A program made the position numbers and the translations under genes. A stretch of 64,000 nt of DNA from Rosa chinensis (Eukaryota; Streptophyta; Magnoliopsida; Rosales; Rosaceae), in assembly GCF_002994745.2 (NCBI RefSeq), contig NC_037094.1, forward strand, positions 24,095,001 through 24,159,000, given 5' to 3'. The first letter of the stretch is position 1, and every line of letters begins with the position of its first letter. A model generated the notes under the pieces. The model had not been told where the DNA came from. It was given only the letters and a program-made list of their open reading frames with translations, and ran no database searches. Positions 11,377 through 22,229 of this stretch are shown here, one piece after another.

Positions 11377-12900
11377 GCAGATACAAATCATCAAGCACTT
11401 AGCCACTAGGTTTGCATACTTCTGTACAAGAGAGTAGGTCAGAGCAGAAACATAACGTTAGCCTTTCAGAAAAATAAAGAGAACATTCCATGGAAAGTTT
11501 GAGATGTATTTATTATTTCATCATCATGACCGGCAGGGCAAAGCCTCTATGATCCACAACAAGTAATATTGAAACATTAATTCACAGAATGCGCTTCATT
11601 AATTTGAAACACCAAAGAGTACGATCAACACCAACTACATTATCTAATTCATTCACAGCAACTATGAATAACAACTATGTCACAGCAGAAAGCAGTAATC
11701 TTCAATGCAAGTCAGCATACAAAAGTTTTAAAGTTAATATCCAAACTCCTCAGGAATGCACATTCTGCTGTCAAGTAGGTAAGATGACGTGAAAACAGCC
11801 GAAGATGGCCAAAGGAGTTTTCCAGTAAGGCCTTAAGACAGTGTTTTCCCAAGCTTTAACAAATGAAGGGATTTCCACACTGCCCACCTGATGCCATGAA
11901 CCTGCACTCAAACACCTGAATAAGTCACAATCTAAACAGGGATCCCTACTTGATACATGGATCAAAATTCAAACTTAAACAAGAATTCACATTCTGAATG
12001 ACATTTCATGCAGCTATTTCAATTCACATTTAAAGTCAAGTACGCGGAGAAGAGTGCCAAATATATAAAAGCAGTAAAAGACTAATTAAAATGCACCCAA
12101 ATGGAGGGATAGTAGAGCATCTACTTCAATTCTTTGAATCATTCTACCGAAAAATGATTCAAAATTGCATTTAAAAAGAAAAAATAATAAATGAAAAAAA
12201 TTCAAACTAATCTTTATGAGCTGTAAGAATAATATGAAAATACAAGGACAAAAACTGTTTTCTGGAGTATGGGGATTGCAGTGCACGGATCAATCCTTAC
12301 TGGGCAGCAGAAACCAAAATAAACAAACGGGACATTAGATTTTGGTTACTCAGTGAAAACCTCAAATATGAGATTAAAAACACTGCGGGGCTCTTACTCT
12401 TGAGAACCCAAAATAAGAATCATCGTATTCAAAAGTATATGTTCTTTTACAACTTCAAATAGCACTGGCTCGGCTATCTTGTTTAGACAAAAACTAAAAC
12501 AGAATTTGTCTATCTTCTTGAACTCCTTCAATTTGAACGATGACCAAATCTTGTTCTTCCTTCTTCACAGTCTCTCTACTGATCTCAAGAGAGTTTGTTT
12601 ATGCATATGAAAACATGATCAATAACACTTACACATGGACCAAGTGTTTGACTCTTTGTGAAGATTCAATCTCAAACTAACATGCAAGACTCTAACAAAA
12701 TTCTTGCATCACTAGATCCCCACTTCTGCCGTGCATATTTTCTGAATAAATATCAAGCACCAATGGCAAAACCTTTTAACCAAAGATTCTACCATAATTG
12801 TCCTTTAATTAGGAAAGTAACTTTCCATATATGAAATCCAATAAATCTTAAAGAAAATCAATTAGGAATAGACAAGTCCTAAAAACCCTAGGGCAACAAC
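11377..12900. other. Non-coding; no gene seen
   Basis: AT-rich sequence with only short chance frames. No RNA gene, element terminus or repeat was recognised. Confidence 0.35.
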
Positions 12901-14690
12901 ACCATGATTTAACCACTCAAAAAAATCTTTTAAAGACATAAATACATAAAACCTAAAACCTACTTTTCAAAATTGGACTCCACATGAAACTGACTACTGA
13001 ATCGGGGATTGCAACACACGTTGCAATCCCATGCATATGCAGATGCATTTACCTGTGATTTTACCTGTGATTCTCCGAGATCAGTAAAGGGACTTTGTCA
13101 TAGTTTTGTATGGGAATGCCAACACGACATGTACAAGAATTGTACCTACAATCTCCCCCTTTGGCATTCCTATACAAAACATAAATTAGGACAATCTCTC
13201 CCCCTCAACACGTACAGGAGGAGCATCACAACTCTTCATCCATTCATTCCTGAAACACTTTATCACACATTGGTAAAAGGCATAAGATAGAATAATGTTA
13301 TCTCAGTCACACATCCCATCTAATTTCTCCCCCTTTTTGAATAGGAATGACAAAGGTAACTTACGTAGCGGAAGCGATGTAGAAGGAGGATCATAAATAG
13401 ATGGTGCACAGTAGACACTAGCTCAAGTTGAATCAATCAGAGAAATATAGTCCAAGTATTAATAATCCCCCTAAGGGTGATCATGTGATGAGAGATGCAA
13501 GAATGAAATGCAAACACACAATAAGTGGGTTGTATCCAAATGCTAAGAACAGATTTAATTCGCATAGCTTTTCCAACAAGAGCAATACCACTTAACCAGA
13601 AATAGGAGTGCAACAAAATAAGTACACACGAGTGAATCCATTCCGACAGCCACAAGGTAAGATAGAGTATGAGCGAGTATTCTAGACCCCTTGTTGTGTA
13701 AAGTGAACATGTCTCAAGATGGGGTGTGAAATATTTGTGGAAACCTGATGATCAAAGCTCACATACAAAACACATTTAAGGACATAAACTGTATTCCCCC
13801 TTATAACACCGTGTGGGCATAATTCGGAATTTTTCTTTTTGCCTTTCACACAAAGTAATATTTTTGCTCAAGAAGACTACGACCCATGTAACGAGTATTA
13901 TGCTAGCAGCTCCCAAGTCAGATGACCTTAGGGTACTAGATGTAAAAAAGACATCCCAAGGAGCACATTTACTCTAGTCAATAGTTTCACAATCCACCGG
14001 GGTGACCAAACCATTCCCGTTTCTTCCCAATCCTCATATCGTTCGTCACGACCGAGACCTGTTTACTTTGGGAATAGCCTGGCCATGCTCCATAAACCAA
14101 CTATAATATATATATATATATATATATTTTTATATTTATATCAAGGAGCAACCAACATGAGTAATTTCGTATATGAGCAATGAGAACAAGCTAACCATCA
14201 ATTAAGACTTACCACCACTTAGAGTATGTGTGCATTTGAGAATTCAAGGTGATAGAGAATATGTTGTTCAAGCTCACAATTACAGAGTGATGTAAGAACA
14301 ATTTCAAAACGTGCTAGACACCTTATTGCACACAGATTTAAAGAAAAGAGTACAGCCCTTGTCAGTCTAAGTTCAAAATAATTTGCCAGACACTCGGGGA
14401 TATAAATTTCCAGAAACTGAACCTAACAATGCAGAAACGTAAAGAAAATGCACCTATACTATCATGAAGACATACAACATGAATGCATGCAAAATGGATC
14501 AAGCGAAGTGAGAGTATCAATACTTAGAGCATCCACCAACGGTGCTTCTAAGTGATTCAAATTGAGTTCTGTCTAACGGCCTACTAAACGAATTAGCTAA
14601 TTTGTGTTCAGTAGGAACAAAAGCAAGCTCAAGCATATTATCAACATTATCCGTATGAGCAAAAAAATGATTATTTGAACCTTTTTTAAT
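12901..14690 (-). mobile_element. Probable non-coding part of a Copia LTR retrotransposon
   Basis: This stretch lies downstream (minus sense) of a Copia-type gag fragment and contains CTCCCCCTTTGGCATTCC-like tracts (13150-13215, 13325-13345), typical of Copia LTR/UTR regions. No pol genes and no paired LTRs were found, so this is inference from composition and context. An (AT)n tract lies at 14105-14127. Confidence 0.35.
14105..14127. repeat. (AT)n microsatellite
   Basis: Short alternating AT tract. Confidence 0.8.
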
Positions 14691-14696
14691 CCAGAT

Positions 14697-15170
14697 TTAC
14701 TTCTGCTTTGTTTTTGTTTCCAGATCCATGGGGATTGAAGCCAACTTTGCAATCCTGGCGATCAGATTCAGACCCTCTTTCAACTCAACTTGCAACGAGG
14801 CAGGTGAGTTAATTCTCAATGTTTTCCTCTGATTTTGAGTAACCCTGTGAAGCATATTGCACCTAGGACGTATGTGTCCTAATTTTCCACAATAATGACA
14901 AGTAGGAATGAAGTTTTTGGGGTTGTGAATATACCTAGGCTGACAAAGTTTGTCAGGACTTACCGAGGAGTGTTTCTGAAGTGTTTGGTGAGCCACACGT
15001 GGTTCTGATTTTGCAAGCAACTTGGAACCAGACCCATTTTCACAAGAACTTTGTGACTGACTTGAAGAACTCTCACCTCCCTTACTTTTTACAAAAGCCA
15101 ATGGTTTGCAGGATTCACCATTATATCCTAATCCTTCTTTATTGCCATCAGCCCAACCAAGCACACCCAA
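14697..15170 (-). pseudogene. Copia gag C-terminal fragment with CCHC knuckle
   Basis: The 157-codon frame carries a CX2CX4HX4C zinc knuckle in CHYCGKLGHIRPRC, preceded by a Ser/Gln-rich linker and a segment with GLGYNGES and AFVKSKG, both typical of Copia gag C-termini. There is no protease, integrase or reverse transcriptase next to it, so it is a stranded fragment. Its upstream end lies about 75 bp from the 3' end of the small gene at 15247-15482 on the same strand. Confidence 0.75.
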
Positions 15171-15246
15171 TTAGAATTCTTTACAAAAGAAATAAGTATG
15201 TAGGTAGCAAGTGAGCAAGTGAGAGAATGGAAGTACTCGAATGAAG

Positions 15247-15482
15247 TCAAGAATGAGGATCGAAATTGGGATTCTGGCGGCGAGGGTCTTCGATTAAGCT
15301 TCCAAGCTCTTTGCAAGCAGATTCTCTTCCAAACATGAAGCCGTACCTGATTCACAAAATTGAAACCAATTATGTGGAAATTTGAAAATAATGGAATTGA
15401 GAGAAAGTAAGTACCAGCCGGAAACGGCAGAGAAGACTGTTGCCACTGCAACTGTCTGAATCAGAGTGAAAGATTTCTCCAT
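15247..15482 (-). CDS. Conserved small single-pass membrane protein, two exons
   Basis: Exon 1 is 15415-15482 (22 codons plus 2 bases) and exon 2 is 15247-15346, joined over a 68-bp intron with GT...CAG ends. The splice closes a Trp codon and yields 55 aa. The N-terminus (MEKSFTLIQTVAVATVFSAV) is a hydrophobic, membrane-spanning or signal-anchor segment; exon 2 begins YGFMFGRESACKELG and ends in NPNFDPHS. I recognise the pattern as a small conserved plant protein of unknown function but cannot name it. A longer open frame reading through the intron is not the real product. An upstream in-frame ATG (MKMEKS) is an alternative start two codons earlier. Confidence 0.75.
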
Positions 15483-15817
15483 TTTCATGAATAGAGAGAA
15501 GGAGTTTTCTCAATTTTAAAAGGAGCATTGGGCTAGAGTTGAGGGCCCAGCCCCAAGTCCTACGTCATGTATTTTTTTTTTTTTAATATCACAAAAACTA
15601 GTATTCATTCAGAAAGGAGAGAAGCATAGAATGATTGTACAAAACTACAACATATTCGAACCACATGATATAAGTGTGCTGGGTCATCTTCTGTCATATT
15701 CTGAGACTAAGACTAAAGAAAATCAATGAAAAAAAAAACCAATTTCCAAATTATGCTGATCAAGTCAGTCAATGAAGCAACTCCATTGCTGTAGTTTTCA
15801 AAATCCTTTTGCTTCAG

Positions 15818-15827
15818 CTATATATAC
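15818..15827 (+). promoter_or_regulatory. Candidate TATA box of the LRR receptor-like gene
   Basis: The run CTATATATAC lies about 50 bp upstream of the preferred ATG at 15877. If it is used, transcription would start near 15850, downstream of the in-frame ATG at 15772, which would then not be in the mRNA. Confidence 0.4.
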
Positions 15828-15876
15828 TTCACTTTGCAGGTTGCATATCATCTTCATAATTATGTTTTTCACCATA

Positions 15877-18800
15877 ATGAGTGGTAGGTCTATGCATTAT
15901 GTTTTTGTTGGGCTTGTGTGCCTGGCCCTTGCCTCTGCTATTTGTTGTTCAAGTGTTGGAAGCTCCAACAACATTATGTGCTTGGAGAGTGAAAGGCATG
16001 CTCTTCTCCACTTCAAACAAGGCCTTGTGGATGACTCCAATGCTCTTGCCTCTTGGAAAAGTGAGAAAGATTGCTGCAAGTGGAGAGGAATAGAATGCAA
16101 CAACCAAACAGGTCATGTTACCAGTCTTGATTTCTCCTTTAATTATGATCCATATCTCTATTCTGCTGAAGTTCCTTTAAGTGGTGAAATTAGTCCTTCA
16201 CTACTTGAATTGCGATATCTAAATTACTTGGACCTCAGTTATATTGATTTTGGAGAAAATATGATTCCCAAGTTCATTGGCTCTTTGAGTCCATTGAAAG
16301 AACTCAAACTTGCAGGTGCTAATTTCAGTGGACCTGTTTCTCCCCAACTTGGAAACCTCTCTAATTTGCACACTCTTGATCTTTCCTTCAATGATTTTGA
16401 AGGAATGATGATTCCCAAATTCATTGGCTCTCTGAGTCAATTGAAAGAACTCAAACTTGCAGATGCTAATTTCAGTGGACCTGTTCCTCCCCAACTTGGA
16501 AACCTCTCTAATTTGCACACTCTTGATCTTTCCTTCAATGATTTTGAAGGAATGATGATTCCCAAATTCATTGGCTCTCTGAGTCAATTGAAAGAACTCA
16601 AACTTGCAGATACTAATTTCAGTGGACCTGTTCCTCCCCAACTTGGAAACCTCTCTAATTTGCACACTCTTGATCTTTCCTCCAATGATTTTGAAGGAAT
16701 GATGATTCCCAAATTCATTGGCTCTCTGAGTCAATTGAAAGAACTCAAACTTGCAGAAGCTAATTTCAGTGGACCTGTTCCTCCCCAACTTGGAAACTTC
16801 TCTAATTTGCATACTCTCGATCTTTCCAGGAACGAATATGTTCATTCAGAAAATCTTGAGTGGTTATCTCATCTTTCTTCCTTGAGATACCTGAACATGT
16901 CATATCTAGATTTGTCAAAGGTTGTGAATTGGCCACTATCTTTAAGCAAGCTCACTTTACTGACAGAGCTTCAGTTATCCGAGTGTAACCTTCCTGATGT
17001 CAATCTAAGATCACTTTCCTTTATTAATTCTTCCACCTCTCTTCAAATCCTTGACCTCTCTTATAACTCTCTTAATTGTTCAATATTTTATTGGATAGCC
17101 AATGTCAGCAACAACTTTGTCTATATTGGTCTCTCTTCCAACAATCTTAAAGGTCCCATCCCAGATGTCTTCACAAGCATGCTTTCTCTAGAGTCGTTGA
17201 TCTTATATCGCAACCAATTGTCTAAAAACATTGAGGACTCTGTTAAAACCTTGTCTTGTGCTGAGAACACACTTGAGACCTTGGACTTGGGTGCTAACCT
17301 GTTTTGGGGGTCGTTGCCAGATTTGTCACGTTTTTCAAAGTTACGAGTGTTATATCTTGACGGGAATCAACTAAATGGGTCTGTACCCGAGAGTGTCGGG
17401 CAACTCTCTAGCCTTGAAACATTAATTCTCGACGGGAATTCTTTGAGTGGTGTCATAACAGAAACCCACTTTTTGAACCTCTCTCGTTTACATGATTTGA
17501 GTCTTTCTGATAATCGTTTCTCTATCAACCTGAGCTCTGATTGGAGGCCACCATTTCAACTTACTAGTATGTTAGACATGTCCTCTTGCAAGGTGGGCCC
17601 AGCTTTTCCCAAGTGGATTCTAACGCAGACAAATCTTACTGAGCTTTATCTCTCTAATGCTGGACTATCAGGAAGACTGCCGAATCTGTCATCGACAAGC
17701 TTGCGTTATGTTAACTTGTCTTCTAATCTACTTTCTGGTGCAGTGCCATCATTTTCTCCTATGCTCACGGACTTGTATCTCTCGAATAACATGTTTTCTG
17801 AGCCGTTGTCTTCCTTCTGTGCAACGCAGTCTCCATATTTAAGGTATGTTGACATTTCTAAGAACCTATTGTCTGGGGAGCTTCCTAATTGTTGGATGCA
17901 ATTTCAAAAATTGTATCTATTCAATTTGGGAAAGAATAAATTATCTGGAAAAATACCAAGCTCGTTCGGCAATCTACAGGGAATTGGGATATTGCGTTTA
18001 CATGATAACAACTTTTCAGGAGAATTGCCTTCTTTAGAGAACTGTACCAGATTATCAATGGTTGACCTTGGCAACAACAACTTGTCGGGAAAGATACCAA
18101 CATGGATTGGCCAAAGCCTAACAAACTTGGTGATTCTACGCTTCCGGTCCAATGAGTTCAATGGAATCATACCCTTCTCCCTGTGCAATCTAGCCACCAT
18201 TCATGTCTTGGACCTCTCTCACAACAATATTTCAGGAGGCTTGCCACATTGCTTCAATAACATAACCGCTTTGACTGATGATTTGGGAGTTGGTGGTTTT
18301 ATTGTGGAACTTGTGTGGAAAGGAATAGAAATTGAGTTTCCCGATATTACAGGTTTGAGAAGCATTGACATTTCAAGCAACTATTTGATTGGGGAAATTC
18401 CGCTAAGTATAGCAAGTATGACAGAGTTGAAATCTCTGAACCTGTCTAGAAACAAATTGACGGGAAAGCTTCCTGAAGACTTTGGTAACATGAAGATGTT
18501 GGAATCTCTTGATTTGTCAAGAAACCGGATATCTGGTAAAATTCCTACAAGTTTTGCGAGCTTAAACTTTCTTAGTGTCTTGGACTTATCACACAACAAC
18601 TTGTCAGGAAGAATTCCATCAGGCACCCAACTTCAGGGTTTTAATGCTTCTCAATATATGGGAAATCGTGGACTTTGTGGACCACCGCTGACACAAAGCT
18701 GTCCAGGAGATGGAACAGTTCAAGATGATGGAATCGTGAGAGGAACTGGAATTGATAACAAAGAACAGGTTAGTGATGGTCTCATAAACCTTGGATTCTT

Positions 18801-18969
18801 TATTAGTGCAGTGCTGGGATTTGTCACTGGATTTTGGATGGTCTGCGGCAGTTTACTGCTTAAGACTTCTTGGAGATATGCTTATTTCAGATTCCTGGAC
18901 AATGCAAAAGATTGGATTTATGTCAAAACCAAGGCAAAAGTGCGGAGGACGCTTCAAGATAAATGGTAA
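15877..18969 (+). CDS. LRR receptor-like protein (EIX2-like), no kinase
   Basis: An intronless 1,030-aa membrane receptor-like protein. A signal peptide (FVGLVCLALASAICC) is followed by an LRR N-terminal cap (CLESERHALLHFKQGL ... CCKWRGIECNN), about 30 LRRs with LxLxxNxLSG motifs, an island-like break (VELVWKGIEIEF), the last LRRs, an acidic juxtamembrane stretch, one TM helix (FFISAVLGFVTGFWMVCGSLLL) and a short basic tail ending QDKW. Proteins of this class sense apoplastic microbial molecules and signal through SOBIR1/BAK1-type partners; the ligand is unknown here. I chose the ATG at 15877 because the signal peptide follows directly and a candidate TATA box sits at 15818. The frame is open back to an ATG at 15772 (1,065 aa). 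Four near-identical 49-aa units form part of the LRR array. Confidence 0.93.
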   Translation: MSGRSMHYVFVGLVCLALASAICCSSVGSSNNIMCLESERHALLHFKQGLVDDSNALASWKSEKDCCKWRGIECNNQTGHVTSLDFSFNYDPYLYSAEVPLSGEISPSLLELRYLNYLDLSYIDFGENMIPKFIGSLSPLKELKLAGANFSGPVSPQLGNLSNLHTLDLSFNDFEGMMIPKFIGSLSQLKELKLADANFSGPVPPQLGNLSNLHTLDLSFNDFEGMMIPKFIGSLSQLKELKLADTNFSGPVPPQLGNLSNLHTLDLSSNDFEGMMIPKFIGSLSQLKELKLAEANFSGPVPPQLGNFSNLHTLDLSRNEYVHSENLEWLSHLSSLRYLNMSYLDLSKVVNWPLSLSKLTLLTELQLSECNLPDVNLRSLSFINSSTSLQILDLSYNSLNCSIFYWIANVSNNFVYIGLSSNNLKGPIPDVFTSMLSLESLILYRNQLSKNIEDSVKTLSCAENTLETLDLGANLFWGSLPDLSRFSKLRVLYLDGNQLNGSVPESVGQLSSLETLILDGNSLSGVITETHFLNLSRLHDLSLSDNRFSINLSSDWRPPFQLTSMLDMSSCKVGPAFPKWILTQTNLTELYLSNAGLSGRLPNLSSTSLRYVNLSSNLLSGAVPSFSPMLTDLYLSNNMFSEPLSSFCATQSPYLRYVDISKNLLSGELPNCWMQFQKLYLFNLGKNKLSGKIPSSFGNLQGIGILRLHDNNFSGELPSLENCTRLSMVDLGNNNLSGKIPTWIGQSLTNLVILRFRSNEFNGIIPFSLCNLATIHVLDLSHNNISGGLPHCFNNITALTDDLGVGGFIVELVWKGIEIEFPDITGLRSIDISSNYLIGEIPLSIASMTELKSLNLSRNKLTGKLPEDFGNMKMLESLDLSRNRISGKIPTSFASLNFLSVLDLSHNNLSGRIPSGTQLQGFNASQYMGNRGLCGPPLTQSCPGDGTVQDDGIVRGTGIDNKEQVSDGLINLGFFISAVLGFVTGFWMVCGSLLLKTSWRYAYFRFLDNAKDWIYVKTKAKVRRTLQDKW
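16261..16848 (+). repeat. Four tandem 147-bp units within the LRR coding region
   Basis: Units start at 16261, 16408, 16555 and 16702, each ATGATTCCCAA(A/G)TTCATTGG, and encode 49 aa (two LRRs). The internal units are nearly identical at DNA level and keep frame. The fourth diverges after about 16830. This indicates recent expansion by unequal exchange. Confidence 0.92.
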
Positions 18970-19869
18970 ACTAAGCTACATAATACTTATTTTTTCTAGT
19001 GTTTATATTTTCTGGCTGGATATACTTATAGAAACTCTTTCAAATTTATAGTATAACAATCGTTTGGAAACACAAAATATTTGTTCAATCTTTTAGAAAT
19101 ATTGTTTTTTGACTGTCATTTGTTTTGACATGATGTTAGGAGATTCTGGAATTCAGGGAAATGAGCCTAATTATCCCGGAAGTGAAAAAATTCAAGGCTT
19201 AATGTTGAAGGTTTTCAGATGTCGTTACTTTCTCTTTCAGCAAGAAATAAATATTATGCTTGTTTCTCTTGAGAAATGTGTATGAATAATGGATTGTATG
19301 TAGTATGAGCTGGTATAACTTTTGATTCCATGCAACAAGACCTCTATTTAGCTTCCTAATCTTTCTGGCTGTAATTTAAACCTATCTTTCTCGATTGATT
19401 TCAAAGTAATTAGCTGCAATTATATATTGTTCCATTCCAGAGCATTTCAGTTCATCTATTCCAATCTAACTTGATCATGTTTGTGTTATTCAACTTGTTT
19501 TCCAGAAGTTTTATCTATGTCAATCTAACTTGATCACTATAATAATACTAATAATAATCCATGTCTCTTAGTATTTCAACTTGAGTCAAGATGAGAATCC
19601 AACATTTCAATATTAGGCATGCCATTCTTTTTTTTTTCATTGATTGGATTTAGAGCAGAGAGAATCATTATCTTCATATCTGCAATTTCTGGAATATCCG
19701 ATTCAGTGCCTAACAAGTATTGGAAAATTTATTCTAGCGCTCTACAAAACAAATCCCCGATAAATTTCCAATCTGTCATAAAAAAAACTGCACCCTGTTT
19801 ACTACAACCATTTCCTCCAAACATAAGGAATGTGCTTCTCCAGCTCTCACATAAATTACTTGACAAGCA
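18970..19869. other. 3' flank of the LRR gene, no gene seen
   Basis: Probable 3' UTR and intergenic DNA. A short frame at 19619-19879 has no recognisable content. Confidence 0.35.
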
Positions 19870-20075
19870 AGGGTGCTAACAACTTTGGTCACTTGAAGAT
19901 GATAGCGTTTCTTGATTCCATACAAAACACAGCTATCTGGTAGAATCCAACAAGCTTTTCGAGCTTGAAATTTCTTAGTTCCTTGGACTTACCATACATT
20001 AACTTGTCAGGAAGGATTCAAACTTCAGAGATTTTATTACTCCAGAGTAACGAGGATATGGGAGGTTTTTCGATT
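19870..20075 (+). pseudogene. Relic of an LRR receptor-like gene 3' end
   Basis: The stretch matches the coding sequence around 18480-18670 of the intact gene. Recognisable blocks include the sequence for a GHLKM-like segment, AGCTTTTCGAGCTTGAAATTTCTTAG and CTTGTCAGGAAGGATTC, and the alignment carries substitutions and indels that break the frame. It is a decayed second copy or exchange by-product of the neighbouring LRR gene. Confidence 0.65.
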
Positions 20076-20579
20076 TGAGATGTGCCTTCTCTTTCTTCAG
20101 TTTGTAGCTGCATTTCGCTCTTTGTTTTTCTTTTTACCTTCTTTCAGTGTAGAATGCATGACTTCTAATGTAGATAACAATGGATATATGAATGTGACAG
20201 AATATAGCAATTTTGCTTTCTAAGACAAGCAACTAAAAACGGATGTATATTGTACAGTAGTTTCTTCAAGGTTTCATACATAGCTAACCAGTAAACAAGA
20301 AAGCTCACATTGTAGCTCTAAGAGATCAATTGTACTCGAACCCCCTCAAGTAGTACAGACACCCCCTCTGAGTAGTGATCAAACCACCCTCATGTTGGAC
20401 CAAATACCCTAACTTCGGTAAATATGAAGGGTGTAAAAATATTTGAAGTCTGCAAAAATTGGAACTTTTACAAAACTAACTTATCCAACCATTTCAACCT
20501 GTTAAAAAATTTAAATAGAACATAGTCACTGCAGACAGTATAATAATGTTTTCGTTTGATCACAGGCTTCTCTCTTATA
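20076..20579. other. Non-coding; no gene seen
   Basis: AT-rich spacer downstream (minus sense) of the kinase fragment. Confidence 0.35.
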
Positions 20580-20998
20580 TCACCTCAACTTGGGGTTCTT
20601 TTTACCCAATTTAGACCCAGATGCCCCAAAATTGTTATTTTCAGAGTTGGTACCCTTTTGTAAATCTAGTATAGCTTGCTTCAAGATCTCTACTACCTGA
20701 TTCATTGTTGGCCGGTCTTTTGCATTCTTGTTCAGGCAGCTATCTGCCAACTTGGCGATTTTCCGAGCTGCATTAATAGAATACTGGTCTCTCAGGAGTG
20801 GATCTATTATCATGCTGAACTTTTTACTGTCTGCAGGGTACTGTTTAACCTAATAAAGAAGATTCTGCTCCGCTGTTGGTCGGTGTCTTTCTAAGACACG
20901 CCTCCCAGTGAGAATCTCATACAGCACCACACCAAAACTCCATAGGTCACTACTCACTATGGATGGAAAGATGGCCTGTTTTGACATACTCTGGGGCA
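20580..20998 (-). pseudogene. RLCK (PCRK/PBL-like) C-terminal kinase fragment
   Basis: On the minus strand this encodes kinase subdomains [16 protein letters not shown], then after a frame break [38 protein letters not shown], a [13 protein letters not shown] motif and a Lys-rich tail ending NPKLR. A frameshift lies near 20948 and a TAG replaces the conserved Trp of the LLDWVKQYP-type motif near 20845, so it is dead. It matches the family of the fragments at 3304 and 10054 and supplies the portion missing from that pseudogene, but lies upstream of both in minus-strand order, so it must belong to a second copy. Confidence 0.8.
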
Positions 20999-21019
20999 GA
21001 CCAAGCTCAAAACAAAATT

Positions 21020-21262
21020 TGAGGTTAATCTATAGCCTAGTGTCACATAGATACCATGATTATTACCATCATGCTTTATTTCATTTGCATGATCCTATGA
21101 CATTCCTTGCCACATCGCATAGTTTAATCAGAATTTTATTTTCATCATAATGCTTAAAATTAGCTTTTCGAATACCTTTCCACTATACTTCATCAAGAGA
21201 GCATATATTTCATCAAACTTCAGAGTTCAGCAGCAGCTGCGACTCCTGCGAGCCAAGTTGGT
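21020..21262. repeat. Flank paralogous to about 1590-1890
   Basis: The sequence aligns with 1590-1890 through shared blocks such as CATGATCCTAT(C/G)ACATTC and CAGCAGCAGCT. Both copies lie beside RLCK fragments, which supports duplication of one kinase locus. Confidence 0.6.
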
Positions 21263-21439
21263 ATCAAGTTGTACACCAACAGTACCCAGTAATTTGAATA
21301 GAAATGTGCATGTATATGGTGGATTATATGGAAGGAAATGAACAATATATTTCACGGGAAGACAGGCACCCGGTTTTTCTTGCCAATAGAGCAGATCGTT
21401 TTTGTTTTTGTGAAGAAGATGTTGGTGCAAATGTTGTTT

Positions 21440-21790
21440 CATGGTCACAGTTTCACAGCCTTTGTGGAGAAGCAGTTAGACTCCCTCCACTGACTCACAA
21501 AATCAACACGGGTGCAGCTGTTGATGTCCCTGGAAAAAGAAGAGATATTGGTTTGGTGGCTCACAATTGCAGAGGCGAGTTAATGGGAGCAATGTCAAGT
21601 CCTTAAAGGGGAAATGTGCTTTCCCCTTGAATCTGAGTTGTAGGCAATTTTTTGGATGGCCTGAGGCTCTCTGTTGAGGGCGGTTTCATTCATGCTGTGG
21701 TTGAGACTGATTGTGCTGAAGCAGTCAATTCAAGAGAGCGAAACAAAGCTGCTCATACCATAGCAACGTCATGGTATGAAGAATGATTAT
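21440..21790 (+). pseudogene. Decayed RNase H-like (RVT_3) fragment
   Basis: Translation across frames gives AAVDVPGKRRDIGLVAHNCRGE, LMGAMSSP, and after a stop and frame change SVEGGFIHAVVETDCAEAVN. This is the pattern of the RNase H-like domain at the C-terminus of plant LINE ORF2 proteins (compare 31900-32420). Stops and frame changes show it is not functional. Confidence 0.65.
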
Positions 21791-22229
21791 GATGAATTTC
21801 CCAGGTAAGCTTTCATGAGTTGCATTCTGTTGATTAAGATCTAGATTTTTATTAGCTATGCATAACTTTTGGAACTCATAAGCAGTTTGAAATGATGGTA
21901 GCGTATTGCGAATGTTATTACATTTATAAAATAGGGGAAGATGAAAAACAAGAAACCCAAGTACTGTATAAATTTCCTATCAATTGGTGACCTTGGCCAC
22001 ATTACAATCGACTGACTGTCAAGGGAACAAAAAAGGGTTATCAATGTAACGGGCATTTTGCGGTAGCTGTTCATAAGATGACTGTTAGTTTTGTGCCTCA
22101 AAAGCTACAACTAGTATGAAGAAGCAGAAACGACCCGGAGGAAAGGAAAAACAGTCAAATTCTGTCTCTGCTTCACCCCACTTCTGTCTGCTTCACCTAC
22201 AATTGATGACTTGATGGTGTCATTAAATT
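21791..22229. other. 3' flank of DXO1; no gene seen
   Basis: Probable 3' UTR and spacer downstream of DXO1 (minus sense). No other feature recognised. Confidence 0.35.

Noticed and set aside
16219..16845. 208-codon minus-strand frame opposite the LRR gene
   Set aside because: It exists because the 147-bp repeats keep frame on both strands. The predicted peptide is only repeats of the antisense.
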